Positions 1 to 13,186 of a stretch of 64,000 nucleotides of DNA are shown one piece after another; position 1 is the first letter of the stretch, and the number at the start of each line of letters is the position of its first letter. The stretch covers positions 2,261,631-2,325,630 of the forward strand of contig ML133496.1 in assembly GCA_003864495.1 (NCBI GenBank). Reading direction: 5' to 3'. A program made the translations under genes and the position numbers. The DNA comes from Nemopilema nomurai. Taxonomy: Eukaryota > Cnidaria > Scyphozoa > Rhizostomeae > Rhizostomatidae. A model generated the notes under the pieces. That model was given only the letters and a program-made list of their open reading frames with translations, was not told the origin of the DNA and did not search any database.

Positions 1-3000
1 AGGCATGTTTTATGATTGTACTTATGATGTTTAGATAGTTAGAAGTGGAATCGGTGACCCGAAATTTTCTTCAAAAAATGAGCGTTTTTCCAAGGCTATA
101 ACCTTGCTTTTTGGTCAGAAAATGAAGTGCGCTGTGCGGCCAATCCGGACTACTGGCAGGGCTTCTAACCATCTAAGGCATGTTTTATGATTGTACTTAT
201 GATGTTTAGATAGTTAGAAGTGGAATCGGTGACCCGAAATTTTCTCAAAAAATGAGCGTTTTTCCAAGGCTATAACCTTGCTTTTTGGTCAGAAAATGAA
301 GTGCGCTGTGCGGCCAATCCGGACTACTGGCAGGGCTTCTAACCATCTAAGGCATGTTTTATGATTGTACTTATGATGTTTAGATAGTTAGAAGTGGAAT
401 CGGTGACCCGAAATTTTCTCAAAAAATGAGCGTTTTTCCAAGGCTATAACCTTGCTTTTTGGTCAGAAAATGAAGTGCGCTGTGCGGCCAATCCGGACTA
501 CTGGCAGGGCTTCTAACCATCTAAGGCATGTTTTATGATTGTACTTATGATGTTTAGATAGTTAGAAGTGGAATCGGTGACCCGAAATTTTCTTCAAAAA
601 ATGAGCGTTTTTCCAAGGCTATAACCTTGCTTTTTGGTCAGAAAATGAAGTGCGCTGTGCGGCCAATCCGGACTACTGGCAGGGCTTCTAACCATCTAAG
701 GCATGTTTTATGATTGTACTTATGATGTTTAGATAGTTAGAAGTGGAATCGGTGACCCGAAATTTTCTTCAAAAAATGAGCGTTTTTCCAAGGCTATAAC
801 CTTGCTTTTTGGTCAGAAAATGAAGTGCGCTGTGCGGCCAATCCGGACTACTGGCAGGGCTTCTAACCATCTAAGGCATGTTTTATGATTGTACATGATG
901 TTTAGATAGTTAGAAGTGGAATCGGTGACCCGAAATTTTTCAAAAAATGAGCGTTTTTCCAAGGCTATAACCTTGCTTTTTGGTCAGAAAATGAAGTGCG
1001 CTGTGCGGCCAATCCGGACTACTGGCAGGGCTTCTAACCATCTAAGGCATGTTTTTGATTGTACTTATGATGTTTAGATAGTTAGAAGTGGAATCGGTGA
1101 CCCGAAATTTTCTCAAAAAATGAGCGTTTTTCCAAGGCTATAACCTTGCTTTTTGGTCAGAAAATGAAGTGCGCTGTGCGGCCAATCCGGACTACTGGCA
1201 GGGCTTCTAACCATCTAAGGCATGTTTTATGATTGTACTTATGATGTTTAGATAGTTAGAAGTGGAATCGGTGACCCGAAATTTTCTTCAAAAAATGAGC
1301 GTTTTTCCAAGGCTATAACCTTGCTTTTTGGTCAGAAAATGAAGTGGCTGTGCGGCCAATCCGGACTACTGGCAGGGCTTCTAACCATCTAAGGCATGTT
1401 TTATGATTGTACTTATGATGTTTAGATAGTTAGAAGTGGAATCGGTGACCCGAAATTTTCTTCAAAAAATGAGCGTTTTTCCAAGGCTATAACCTTGCTT
1501 TTTGGTCAGAAAATGAAGTGCGCTGTGCGGCCAATCCGGACTACTGGCAGGGCTTCTAACCATCTAAGGCATGTTTTATGATTGTACTTATGATGTTTAG
1601 ATAGTTAGAAGTGGAATCGGTGACCCGAAATTTTTCAAAAAATGAGCGTTTTTCCAAGGCTATAACCTTGCTTTTTGGTCAGAAAATGAAGTGCGCTGTG
1701 CGGCCAATCCGGACTACTGGCAGGGCTTCTAACCATCTAAGGCATGTTTTATGATTGTACTTATGATGTTTAGATAGTTAGAAGTGGAATCGGTGACCCG
1801 AAATTTTCCTCAAAAAATGAGCGTTTTTCCAAGGCTATAACCTTGCTTTTTGGTCAGAAAATGAAGTGCGCTGTGCGGCCAATCCGGACTACTGGCAGGG
1901 CTTCTAACCATCTAAGGCATGTTTTATGATTGTACTTATGATGTTTAGATAGTTAGAAGTGGAATCGGTGACCCGAAATTTTCCTCAAAAAATGAGCGTT
2001 TTTCCAAGGCTATAACCTTGCTTTTTGGTCAGAAAATGAAGTGCGCTGTGCGGCCAATCCGGACTACTGGCAGGGCTTCTAACCATCTAAGGCATGTTTT
2101 ATGATTGTACTTATGATGTTTAGATAGTTAGAAGTGGAATCGGTGACCCGAAATTTTCTCAAAAAATGAGCGTTTTTCCAAGGCTATAACCTTGCTTTTT
2201 GGTCAGAAAATGAAGTGCGCTGTGCGGCCAATCCGGACTACTGGCAGGGCTTCTAACCATCTAAGGCATGTTTTATGATTGTACTTATGATGTTTAGATA
2301 GTTAGAAGTGGAATCGGTGACCCGAAATTTTCTCAAAAAATGAGCGTTTTTCCAAGGCTATAACCTTGCTTTTTGGTCAGAAAATGAAGTGCGCTGTGCG
2401 GCCAATCCGGACTACTGGCAGGGCTTCTAACCATCTAAGGCATGTTTTATGATTGTACTTATGATGTTTAGATAGTTAGAAGTGGAATCAGTCCCGAAAT
2501 TTTTCAAAAAATGAGCGTTTTTCCAAGGCTATAACCTTGCTTTTTGGTCAGAAAATGAAGTGCGCTGTGCGGCCAATCCGGACTACTGGCAGGGCTTCTA
2601 ACCATCTAAGGCATGTTTTTTGATTGTACTTATGATGTTTAGATAGTTAGAAGTGGAATCGGTGACCCGAAATTTTCTCAAAAAATGAGCGTTTTTCCAA
2701 GGCTATAACCTTGCTTTTTGGTCAGAAAATGAAGTGCGCTGTGCGGCCAATCCGGACTACTGGCAGGGCTTCTAACCATCTAAGGCATGTTTTATGATTG
2801 TACTTATGATGTTTAGATAGTTAGAAGTGGAATCGGTGACCCGAAATTTTCTCAAAAAATGAGCGTTTTTCCAAGGCTATAACCTTGCTTTTTGGTCAGA
2901 AAATGAAGTGCGCTGTGCGGCCAATCCGGACTACTGGCAGGGCTTCTAACCATCTAAGGCATGTTTTATGATTGTACTTATGATGTTTAGATAGTTAGAA

Positions 3001-3441
3001 GTGGAATCAGTGACCCGAAATTTTTTTCAAAAAATGAGCGTTTTTCCAAGGCTATAACCTTGCTTTTTGGTCAGAAAATGAAGTGCGCTGTGCGGCCAAT
3101 CCGGACTACTGGCAGGGCTTCTAACCATCTAAGGCATGTTTTATGATTGTACTTATGATGTTTAGATAGTTAGAAGTGGAATCGCAGTCCCGAAATTTTC
3201 CACAAAAAATGAGCGTTTTTCCAAGGCTATAACCTTGCTTTTTGGTCAGAAAATGAAGTGCGCTGTGCGGCCAATCCGGACTACTGGCAGGGCTTCTAAC
3301 CATCTAAGGCATGTTTTATGATTGTACTTATGATGTTTAGATAGTTAGAAGTGGAATCGGTGACCCGAAATTTTCTTCAAAAAATGAGCGTTTTTCCAAG
3401 GCTATAACCTTGCTTTTTGGTCAGAAAATGAAGTGCGCTGT
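1..3441. repeat. Tandem satellite array, ~175-bp unit, about 20 copies
   Basis: Head-to-tail copies begin near 1, 176 and 350 and continue at 174-175 bp spacing until homology breaks at about 3441 inside the last copy. Copies are nearly identical except for a hot spot after 'gacccgaaatttt', where runs of t and c vary in length. Each unit carries an imperfect 14-bp inverted repeat (TAGATAGTTAGAAG near the start, CTTCTAACCATCTA near the end, 13 of 14 matching) and a short hairpin (CAAGG-ctataa-CCTTG). The array runs off the left edge, so its true length is unknown. Open frames inside it are by-products of the repeat. Confidence 0.98.
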
Positions 3442-3840
3442 TCGGCTAACACTGATAGCGATTCCAATCACCTGTGGCATTTTCGTAGGTCTTTCATTAT
3501 TTTTGTTTAGATAGCACCGTTTACCAAAACCCAAGGGGTCATGTTTTTGGTTGTTTTATTGATTTTTCTACCTAAAACTTGGTGTTTTTCCAAGGTTGTA
3601 GCCTTGTTTTTCGGTCAAATTTATTTAGTATACATTTTGTCAAAGCTTGATAACTGACTACATTCCCAATCACATGGGGTATGTTTCTGTCCGAAGTCTT
3701 CTATTCTAACCGTTTACAGCGAACTCTTTGATAAAACATTTCCCTTTCTAGGTTGTGATTACTGAAACATTTTTGGGTCATTGATAGGCTTAAAATGTTC
3801 TTTTTGGCTTTTACATAAGAAAAAGTTTTTTAACACCACG
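3442..3840. repeat. Decayed satellite copies at the array edge
   Basis: After the homogeneous array ends, recognisable pieces of the same unit recur with many substitutions. One is 'gtttagatag' near 3505. Another is 'gtgtttttccaaggttgtagcc' near 3582 followed by 'ttgtttttcggtca', matching the unit's hairpin block. A further weaker set follows near 3665-3720. This looks like an older, unhomogenised edge of the satellite. Confidence 0.65.
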
Positions 3841-5078
3841 TGACTTGCATCAGGTATACTTGGTTGTGCAGTAGAAATATGCAAGCAGATGTTACTTTAG
3901 GATAGGGAGATAGGGGGTATAAGGAAGATGAGGAATTTATAATTGATTGCCTGTATGATGCCCCTTTAACCTGCTACCATTTTCCAAGCAGTCTCTAAAA
4001 AGAACGAAAGTCACGATTTTTCTGAAGTTGGTTGTAAATTGGATGAGTGGATACTTTCACCAAAGGAGACCATCTGCAAGTCACTTTTGACAATCAAAAA
4101 CTTCTTCAATTTCTGAGCTTTCCCATCACTAGTTTTGTGTAACTTTTTTTGAGTGATGTAAGTGGGCTTCGATTCATTGTGCAGGGTGCGACTTTAATAT
4201 CACTTTAAATCGATAAGATAATGTAAAGGCCAAGCTTCAGAGAAACTACAATACACAGATGAAAAACATAACCATTACCTAATAAAATGACAAATCGCCG
4301 ATTTTACTCAAGGATCAAAACCAGCCTTTTCACTTTTAATCATACAACTGACACTTGAAATCCTAATTAAAATTCTCCAAATAACATAATTGGCTTCTCA
4401 ACTAAAGCTATTTAACTGTGCCATAAAACTGACAAAACACTGTCAAGAAAGTCTTCGAACCTTCAAATTTAAAAGACAAACTCCAATAGGTTCCATTCTC
4501 ATATATCTCACATCTTAATTCCTCTAATTATTGTCTCTCGATTCTTCGGTGCGGTTCATTTTAATTACAAAGAATTCTTAATTTTGAAGCTCTTTCCAAA
4601 ACAAAAACCACAGTGACTTTCAATTGTATGCCTTCTCCACTAAAATCTTTTGGTTGAAAGGAATAGAAGGATCTGATTGGTTATTGCAAGCCTATCAGTC
4701 AACAAACCACCAATAGAATACGAAACTGTAATTTAAACCAATCATATTCGTTGCAGGTGTCTAATCACGTGCCAGACCTAGTTGCTTTTAGCGCCATATA
4801 TAGTTCTATTTAGTCGGGGTCTGAATGGCAACGAACACTAGATCACACATGCACGGGGGGTCACAGGGAACAAGAGTGCATGTGGTTCATGAATGACTTC
4901 CACAACGCACCAATTAAAGACCACTATGGATGGCTTGAATGAACAATTAGCTAGAAGTAAAGAATAAACTAGTAAAACCTGCATGATCTGAAATAAGTGA
5001 ACAAATTCAATAATTCCTAAGCAAAGAAGCGATGAAAGTTTGTAACTTGATGTCTAAAGTGTAGAGAACTTTACCTTT
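3841..5078. other. Intergenic, no gene seen
   Basis: AT-rich DNA between the satellite edge and the stop codon of the ABCD gene. It should include that gene's 3' UTR on the minus strand. I see no convincing exon, RNA gene or transposon in it. Confidence 0.5.
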
Positions 5079-8000
5079 TTATGAGTCCACAGGAGTGCTC
5101 AGGACGGAGTCTTCTCCAAGCAGAGCACAGAGCTCGTTTAATCTTCGCTGCATTTCAGGGACTCCCGCAAGCTGGGTTTCCAGCTTCTCTTTCTCTTCAC
5201 GGAATGTCAGTCGTGTGGCTGTGTTGAGTACCTCTAGCCGCCAGCCACCCTCTCCGTCAAACTGGAGAAGATGCGTATGAAACTTCCTGCATGAAAAATT
5301 CATAAGAGGTAGTAAAAAGTAGGAATATAGTAGTAAGATAGCCAGCCTTCAGAGAGTACAATTACAGGAGGCAAGAGAGTTTGGCAATCATGGCCATTAG
5401 CATATCATTTTGCTATAGTATAATATAGTATAGTATAGTATAGTATAGTATAGTATAGTATAGTATAGTATAGTATAGTATAGTATAGTATAGTATAGTA
5501 TCGTATAGTATCGTATAGTATAGTATAGTATAGTATCGTATAGTATAGTATAATATAGTATAGTATATGTATAGTATGTTATAGTATAGTATAGTATAGT
5601 ATAGTATAGTATAGTATAGTATAGTATCGTATAGTATCGTATAGTATAGTATAGTATAGTATCGTATAGTATAGTATAGTATAGTATCGTATAGTATAGT
5701 ATAGTTAAGTGAAGTAAAGTAAAGTATAGAATAGTATAGTATGTATAGTATGTTAGTTATAGTATAGTATAGTATAGTATAGTATAGTATAGTATACTAC
5801 AGTACAGTACAGTACAGAACAGAACAGAACATACAGAATAGTACAGTACAATACAATACAATACAGTACAGTAGTAATGGACATGAATTGATATGAAACG
5901 ATAAAATAAAACAGCTAGGATCCCAAACATTACAGGCGACTATGGTTGGAAGAAAGCAATCAATCGCATACTCACCACAGAGATGGCCGGTGAGAAATTG
6001 TCAACAGTGCGATTCCGCGGTCTTTCGCTTTTTGGAAAATGCTTCCTTCAACGTCGATACTGACGGCACTCGTACATTCGTCGAGCAGCGCATACTTCGG
6101 CCTGAAAAATAAACCCACTTTATTGGAGAAATGTGAACTTCTGGCTGGAAAAAACCCAACCAAGGCAGCATAACTGGTCAGGGCAGTAATACATTGGCAT
6201 GCAAGCCTTGGCTTGAAATCCTGTCTGGATAGAACTATTGCATTAGTCATCACAACAATTCAGTCAGTTACATAGACGTGCTTGCTTCACATAAATTAGA
6301 TTAGGCTGGCCTTAATGCAACTATTCAAAGGAGCAGTGAATTGTAGAAATAGTGAGAAAGAGGACAAATTACATGCATAAATGCATTCCGCCTAAAAATT
6401 TGACGATGATAGAACAACGTTTCCATCAAGTATACAGTTAATTTCGTTGTCGTCTTGCTCTCATATCTACTGCAGAAATGAAGTCAACAATGTGTAGTCA
6501 GCTAGTATTTGGACAACACACGAGTTCACGGGTCAAAGGTCACAATTTCCATCGAGCAAAGGTCGCAAGTTTGTCATTTTCTGTTTTGAAGAAGTTCGCC
6601 TAAAATAAAGGGCTGACTACGCCTATACCATTTCAAGCGGAATATTGAATAAGCGTCCCTACTGATTTCACATCCACAAAAAGCCAAGCTAAATTCTAAA
6701 GCAAAGACATGCAACGAAATCAACAATGAAACCATGTAACGATATAAAAGGCCCTTGATGTTACTGAAATTTGTCCATACTCACATGTGGTAGAACAATC
6801 TTGCCATGCCCATTCGCTGTTTTTCTCCACCTGATAACACATCCATCCAATCATTGACCGAATCCCAACCTGAGATAGAAGTAGAAGAAAGAATCAAATC
6901 TGAGCATCAAGAGGAGGCTAGCCAGACCCAGTCTCTAAGCACATCACTTCCGCCGCAGCAGAATGCTCACAGAACAATGTCTTTATTGCTTGGCTCATCG
7001 CCTCAAGAACAACCAATACTTAAAAGAAGCGAAACTTCGTTCCACCGAAAGAGGAGGGGGCCCGTAGAACGGAAGAAAATAGGAATTAAACACGCGCAGT
7101 CCTTGTTATGGGTCAGCATTTTGAGCGGTCATCCTAGTCTTATTGTCAATTCGTTAATCTTTCACCGCAGCTACGTTTATTATCTGCGTCGATTAAAAGC
7201 CAGCTAGTTTGGCTTTAAAATCACATGTTTGTTCCTACACAGAAGAAATATGCTGCGAAAGCATGACTAGAACTATCAGCTGCTAATCATTTTGGTCTGG
7301 TCGTTCACTGGCCGAAAAACTGATTTCCCTGTACAAACAGAAAGCAAAACAGCTTCAAGATTGCCTACTTATCATTGCGTCTACTGGTTCGTCTTTACTT
7401 CCAAGATCAAAAGAGTGGTTTTGTACAACAAGTACTTACAACGGCTAGTAACAGGCGCCTTAGGCCCTACACTGAGCTAGCAGTGAACAGAGAAAGCTTT
7501 GATTGCTTACTCAAAGAAAGCTCATTTCATTAATAACATACTCTTCCTGAATCATTTCTGTATTTCAACAGCATTTCTGCGAATTGCTTCTACGTCAGGG
7601 CCTACTACTTTCAAGCCAGGCTTGTTAGGCTGGGCTGGAGGACGGGGTTTAACTGTCCCAGAAAAGATTGCAAAAACAACGGGAGCATCAAGAAGGTTAC
7701 GTTTTGGTACTGACAAGGGAGCTTAGACCCGAGCCCCCGTAGCAGAGCATCCCTGAACTAGACACCCCTCCCCGCTCCAACATGAAACTGCAAATCAATC
7801 CTAGATACACACCTCCTTCTCTTGCAACAAGATAATTCAGATACACATGATCAAGAATTTCAGCTAAATCTGCGTCCTTGACTCCCTTTGACTTCATGTC
7901 TGCCAATGTGTCGGGGTAAATGACTTGATCTCGCAAGGAGCCGACGGTCATATAGGGCCTGGGACAGAGGGGGCAATAAGAGTCATCAATGTCAATCAAA

Positions 8001-11000
8001 TGCAAAAGACTTCATCAGAGACTAACAGTCAATAGAAGCTTTGTACCACGCCCACAGCCCACGTGGGTTTTGCCTTCTGAAAGAGAGTCCTTGAGGCTGA
8101 AATTATTGCTTTGAAGGAAAAGTGAAACAAGCTTGATTTGTTGACTATGGTATGTTCGTGGCAGCACAAATTCAACTCAATGCAAACACGTGCCTTAAAC
8201 CCTTTGGCACTAACGGAATTCAACACACTAATGTACCTTTGAGGAATGTAGAACATTTCTTGAGGAGATGGGATGGCAAGATGACCGTTTCCAAAGACTG
8301 GCCACAGTCCGCTGAGTATCCTGAACAAAGAGCTCTTCCCACATCCATTTGGTCCGGCGATTAGCAGATGGGTGCTTGGATTGATCTGTAAAACACACAG
8401 TTGTGGTTGAACATAGTTTCTTGATATCAGATAGGACAAGAGACCTGAGGCGAAACCACTGACTAAGTGAATATTGGTTTACCGACATAGCTGCTTGTAA
8501 ATCGTATCCTGACGAAAATCGTATCCCTAGATTTAGGTTACATGCCTTCTGACTATCAGGATACTCCCTTTAACATTTAAAGACCCAAATTTTAACGAAG
8601 AACTGAACCGATCGCCGATGGAACCGAAAAGCCTCTTGTCATGCGTGAAAATAACTCACTTTAAGATGCGTGACCTTGTTCATTGTTCAACAGAAACTGG
8701 AGAGGTTCTTACCCATTTTAAGTAAGGTTTTGGTCTATCATTTAGCAGTTAGGAGCTTTAGGAACTTACCAGCTTTAAAATACAGTGTGAAACAAATGAA
8801 AAGTGGAAAGAGAAGAGGTCTTTAAACCGACATTCACATTGAAACGATTTTAAACATAAAAATAAGAACTGGTAACATAATTGTAAAAATGGGCTGAGTA
8901 GCCAATAACAAGAAAGAAAGACAGAAAAGAATTAATAAGAGGGATTTTTCTCTGACAACAGAGCAAAACAACCTGGTGTTTGTTGAGAAAGACAGGTGTC
9001 AACCGAAATTGTGGTTAGCAACGGACCAAAGTTCCGTGAAAATTGCAGATACTTTTTAATTTTTTATTGTTTATATTCTTCGTTACTCATGGCAAGATGA
9101 TGATTAATGCTTTGGATATGCAAAATTTGCAAACTAGAGTGGGAGGGCAATTTGCTTTCCTATGATCACAATCTTAAAATAGGTAAAGGGTTTAGTATAG
9201 CTGCTTGCACAGTATGCTTGTATTTACCTGTGTACAAGGAAAATATTTTCTGTTTGAGTAGCTAGCTTCATCATTAATTTGGTTTAAGAAAAAAAGGCTG
9301 TTCTTACATATTTACTGTGAACTCACATGTGTTGGAAAGAAGAAAAGATTAAATCAACATTTATATAAATATATATTAGAAAACACTGGTAAAAATTTTC
9401 AATCTTGTCCTCAAGCCTCTAGATCTAGGAGCTAGAAAATATCATATGGTGAAACTATTAGATGCAAAGCAACAAAACAATGACTTTAAACATTCTCAAT
9501 ATAATGAAAAATTACCTGCAACGACAGATCTGGAACAACAACATCACCTCCAGGTGTAATAATAGCGACATTGGACAACAGAATGTCTCCATCGGTCTTC
9601 CTTGATTGCAACTTTTTTAATTGCTGTAAGTCAACAACTTGCCCGTGGTTCAAGCCTCCATTGACTGAATCCAGCTCTAGTACACCATAATTCTTTGTGT
9701 GTGTTATGTCTTTCAATTTACCAGTCTTGACATAATGTCCTTTGTTGATGTCTTCAAAAACATTTATCATTTGGGAAACTCTGTGTGTATATCCAGCAAG
9801 CTCGATTATCTGCAATGAAAAGCAGAATTATAATCTTTCAGCAAACCACTTAAAGTCACTGACAATCCAAATAAATCCAATCCAATGAAAGCTAGAAGCA
9901 TCAGAAGAGTAGAAATGGGCTCCTTCTGCCAAACCAGTTATAACTCATTATATAAAAGGCATTTCAAGCATGGTACTTTAGTCACAACCTTTACTGTCAA
10001 CCTAGTTTAGAACTAGCATAAGAGTCAACAGAAATCTTCATGACAACTCATTCAAATAGTGTCCACAAAACGTAACAATATACAAGTTTTTTTAAAAAGA
10101 GAGGTTAATCAACTGCCTCTAATCAAAAAAAGGTAAACAGACATGCCTCTTTGTAGGAAGAGAATATTCTTTCAATGGCATCTGCACCAGACACTAAAAG
10201 GTTGCGTGAAATGGTGAAAGCTTGAGCTCTTTCGCTAACAGCATCTCCATCATCCTTTACATCATCAGCAGGGAGATTATCTACAAAGAAGTAAGTGCTT
10301 TCAAATGATAAAAGAGAAAGGAAGAATGAAAATATTTCCACACTTGCTTGCGCTTCTATCTGTCCAATGACCCTTAATAGCATGATGATAAATCTATTTA
10401 ACATATCCACTTTTATTTACAAACAATGCAAGCATGAAACAGGAAAATTGGACACTAATTATTTACAGATCTGATCAAAGTCAGCTTTGAATCTTCTTTA
10501 AAGCAAAATAGGTAAGATACAATTTTTTTTTCTTCATTGAAATACCAAAGATCGGAAGCAATGAAGACAGTATTATATGAAGGTGCCACAGAGAATGTCA
10601 TGTAAAGCAAAGATCTAGTTTTCAAAATAAGCTTAAGTCCTTAATCAATACCTGAACCATATATAATTGGCAATGCCGTCATCACCATTCCGCTCGCACT
10701 CCACACATATTTCATCAAAAACTGCTCCAGCATTATGTACCAAAGGCGTTTTGACAATATGTGTTCAATCTGCTTGGACAATGCATTGTAACTTCTTGTC
10801 AACAAACTTAGCTCAACCTGAAAACAGAATGCAATAGAATCGATAAATATGCATACAAAGAATCACTTTCAATAACTTTTCTCAAACTGTGTAATTTACA
10901 AGACAAACTTATAGCATTTCATACCACAAAAAAAACAGTATTTCTTGCAGAAAATTGCCTAACCACTCAACTGAAATTAAAAAATAATATTGCAAAACTA

Positions 11001-12305
11001 TTAGGTTAACATTTGATTTCAGATATCTTTGTATCATATTTTCAGTGTTATGTTATTTGAAAATTAAGGGACAATTGGTAATCCATGAGCTTTTTATAAA
11101 CTTTGACATATATAATCTTATGGGATTCAAAAGAGCCTTGGATTTGTAATTGAACTTTCCAAATTGTCAGTGACATAAAGTCAGGGACCTGCTCGTCATA
11201 CAAGGCATAAATAGAGTGCAGGGCATTGTATGTTTGATGGGTTGATGAACTTTAGGCATTCTATCCATATACATAGGGATGTGGCTGGACTTGTTTTTGC
11301 AGAAACATGCCTGGAACATTAACAGTTCAATTAATGATTCATTACCTTGTGGCCGCCATAGAAGGCTATCTCTTCTGAATTTGTAATAATCCTGGAGTGG
11401 ATATATCTGAGGTAGCCTCTTTTCTGTGATTCATCTGACACCAGCTTTCCAAATTGTGGTGAAAAGGCCTTGAGAATTTCACTGGTTGCAAATGTGACCA
11501 ACGTTGCAAGTGACAGTGGAAGGGCCCAAGAGCTGCCACGTTTTGTTGCAATTCTTTTCAGTGTGAAGCAAATAACAATTATATCTAGCAATGGCTTGGT
11601 TATGTGAGAGTAAAGATGGGCAACAGAGTCTGCAAATAGTCTGAGGTCTTCTGTCAGGCACTCATCTGGGTTCACTAGCCTATTATCTAGATTTCCAATC
11701 TTATAATAAGTTTGCTTATCAAAATAAAGATTGTAGGAGTGTGTGACTAGCCTGTTTCTAAACGCAAGACTAAGCTTTTTCTCCAAATACCGGAGCAAAC
11801 TGTTGATAAAAGAACATGGAACAGCAACTAGAATCCATTTCAAAAGGTACGCTAAAAACTTCTTGACATCTTTTTGAACAATACACCTTGCCAGGCGCCC
11901 ATCTAAGGCGGCAACATAGATTGACAAAAACGTCCTCGTTACAAGAGCCCCTGAATGAAGTACAAGGAATCCAAATTCTTTTGTCCATATGCCAGGAAGA
12001 ATAACTCGAATCAATTTACAGAGGTCGGTCGCGAAATCGAAATTTACACGTGGTGAAGCCGGCTTCCTCTCGTTTTTAGCAACATCTCCTTCAACTGATG
12101 CTGTGGTCAGGAAATTTACACTTCCATTGGTACTTTGAGCTGATGAATTGCGTTGAAACTTCTCAATTATTTTTGGGTAGGTGCATTGAAACAGTTTCCG
12201 AGCACCATAGGCCCCAACACATGAGACACCAGTGGCAATGAACAGATTTCTAGCGCTCACTTTTGAGTTGATTTTCTTGATATTGTCTTCAAGGATTCTT
12301 TGCAT
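5079..12305 (-). CDS. ABCD1/2-like: Peroxisomal ABC half-transporter, ABCD1/ABCD2 type (very-long-chain acyl-CoA import)
   Basis: Nine coding exons: 12305-11346, 10817-10652, 10280-10147, 9809-9516, 8385-8237, 7958-7813, 6869-6785, 6101-5976, 5286-5079. They join in frame to 755 aa, close to the usual 740-745 of ABCD1 and ABCD2. The large first exon (residues 1-320) holds the membrane domain and ends in the family motif [12 protein letters not shown]. The nucleotide-binding domain has Walker A GPNGCGKS (529-536), signature LSGGEKQ (628-634), Walker [11 protein letters not shown] (D652, E653) and an H-loop in ISHRPSLW. The C-terminus ([26 protein letters not shown]) matches ABCD1/2 rather than ABCD3 or ABCD4. 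Such half-transporters dimerise in the peroxisomal membrane and bring very-long-chain acyl-CoA in for beta-oxidation. Intron 3 appears to use a GC donor, and intron 8 carries a large pentamer microsatellite. Confidence 0.94.
5412..5875. repeat. Composite pentanucleotide microsatellite (TATAG and variants) in ABCD intron 8
   Basis: About 350 bp of TATAG repeats interspersed with TATCG variants is followed by successive blocks of other pentamers: CAGTA, CAGAA, then ACAAT and CAGTA. It lies wholly in the intron between exons 8 and 9 of the ABCD gene. A block with the same TATCG spacing occurs twice (about 5490-5545 and 5620-5690), so part of the repeat was itself duplicated. Confidence 0.95.
10146..10148 (-). 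other. Non-canonical GC 5' splice site of ABCD intron 3
   Basis: The exon must end ...TCC TAC AAA GAG to give SSYKE, and the next exon opens ATA ATC GAG CTT (IIELAGY) in phase 0, matching the family's SSYKE-xxELAGY. The intron then begins GCATGT at 10146-10145. The nearest GT would shift the frame. GC-AG introns are an accepted minority class. Confidence 0.7.
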
Positions 12306-13186
12306 CTTTGCAGCGAACTATCAACACATTTTTTTTATCAGAAATGGCCTATTATCACATGGTACGACTCTTCCAAGCTTTGTCAGACAACTCCCCTCCA
12401 GCTGTCCACTGACAAAGAACTTTGCTTGCTGTCGCCATGAAGGAGGTTGCCTACGTCACATTCCCCCAGAGTCCATAAGTGGGGGTGGGCTTTATTGAGA
12501 ATATACAAATATTCCTGGAACAAAAGGCTTGCTTTTGCAGGGATTCGACAAGAGGATTCAGAAAGAAAAGGTAATTTCCGATAAAGGTTTGGTAACATGT
12601 TTTTCATTCAATTCAATAGACTCTAGTCGATAGCTTGTTTTCTACGTTCACGTTTTCTAATTAACTCAGTAACACATTTGTATTTTCTTGGCATTATATC
12701 TTTTAATCCTATCAACCTCGCAGATTTTAAGTACACCTTCGTGTATTATTTATTTGTCCCTTGAGCTATACAATTATGTTGCACAATCATGTATTTAGAT
12801 TCTTACGCAATTAGTTCAGTTCGTTTTATGAGAGCGCTTTTGAAAGGTTCTCTTATTTGTTTGAAATAACGATTACCTTGTGAAAGCATTTCGTCGATAT
12901 ACACCTTGTTGTTCCGAGAAAATTGTCGTTGTTCTTTTGTTTTAAGCTGGAAATCGGTCCTTAGACCGCTGAACATACTACACGTGACTTGACAGAAGAA
13001 AAGCTATAACAAGAGAAATAGGAAAAAATAAAAAGAGATGGTGTCGGGAGATTCTGGAACTCTTGAATCTGAAACATAACCGTCATCAGCCTCAACAATT
13101 CATATACATATACCATTCATATACCATTATCTTTATTTCTTGTTAGAAGTGTTCAGTTTACTACCGTCACCGACCATCAGGACACC
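12306..13186. other. Upstream region of the ABCD gene
   Basis: Contains the 5' flank and probably the 5' UTR of the minus-strand ABCD gene. No convincing plus-strand gene or promoter element was found. Confidence 0.45.

Noticed and set aside
3121..3303. 60-residue ORF in the satellite
   Set aside because: It lies in one satellite copy and no other copy preserves it; an accident of the repeat.
6806..7207. 133-codon plus ORF
   Set aside because: Overlaps the ABCD exon 7 on the opposite strand and runs into intron; no family match.
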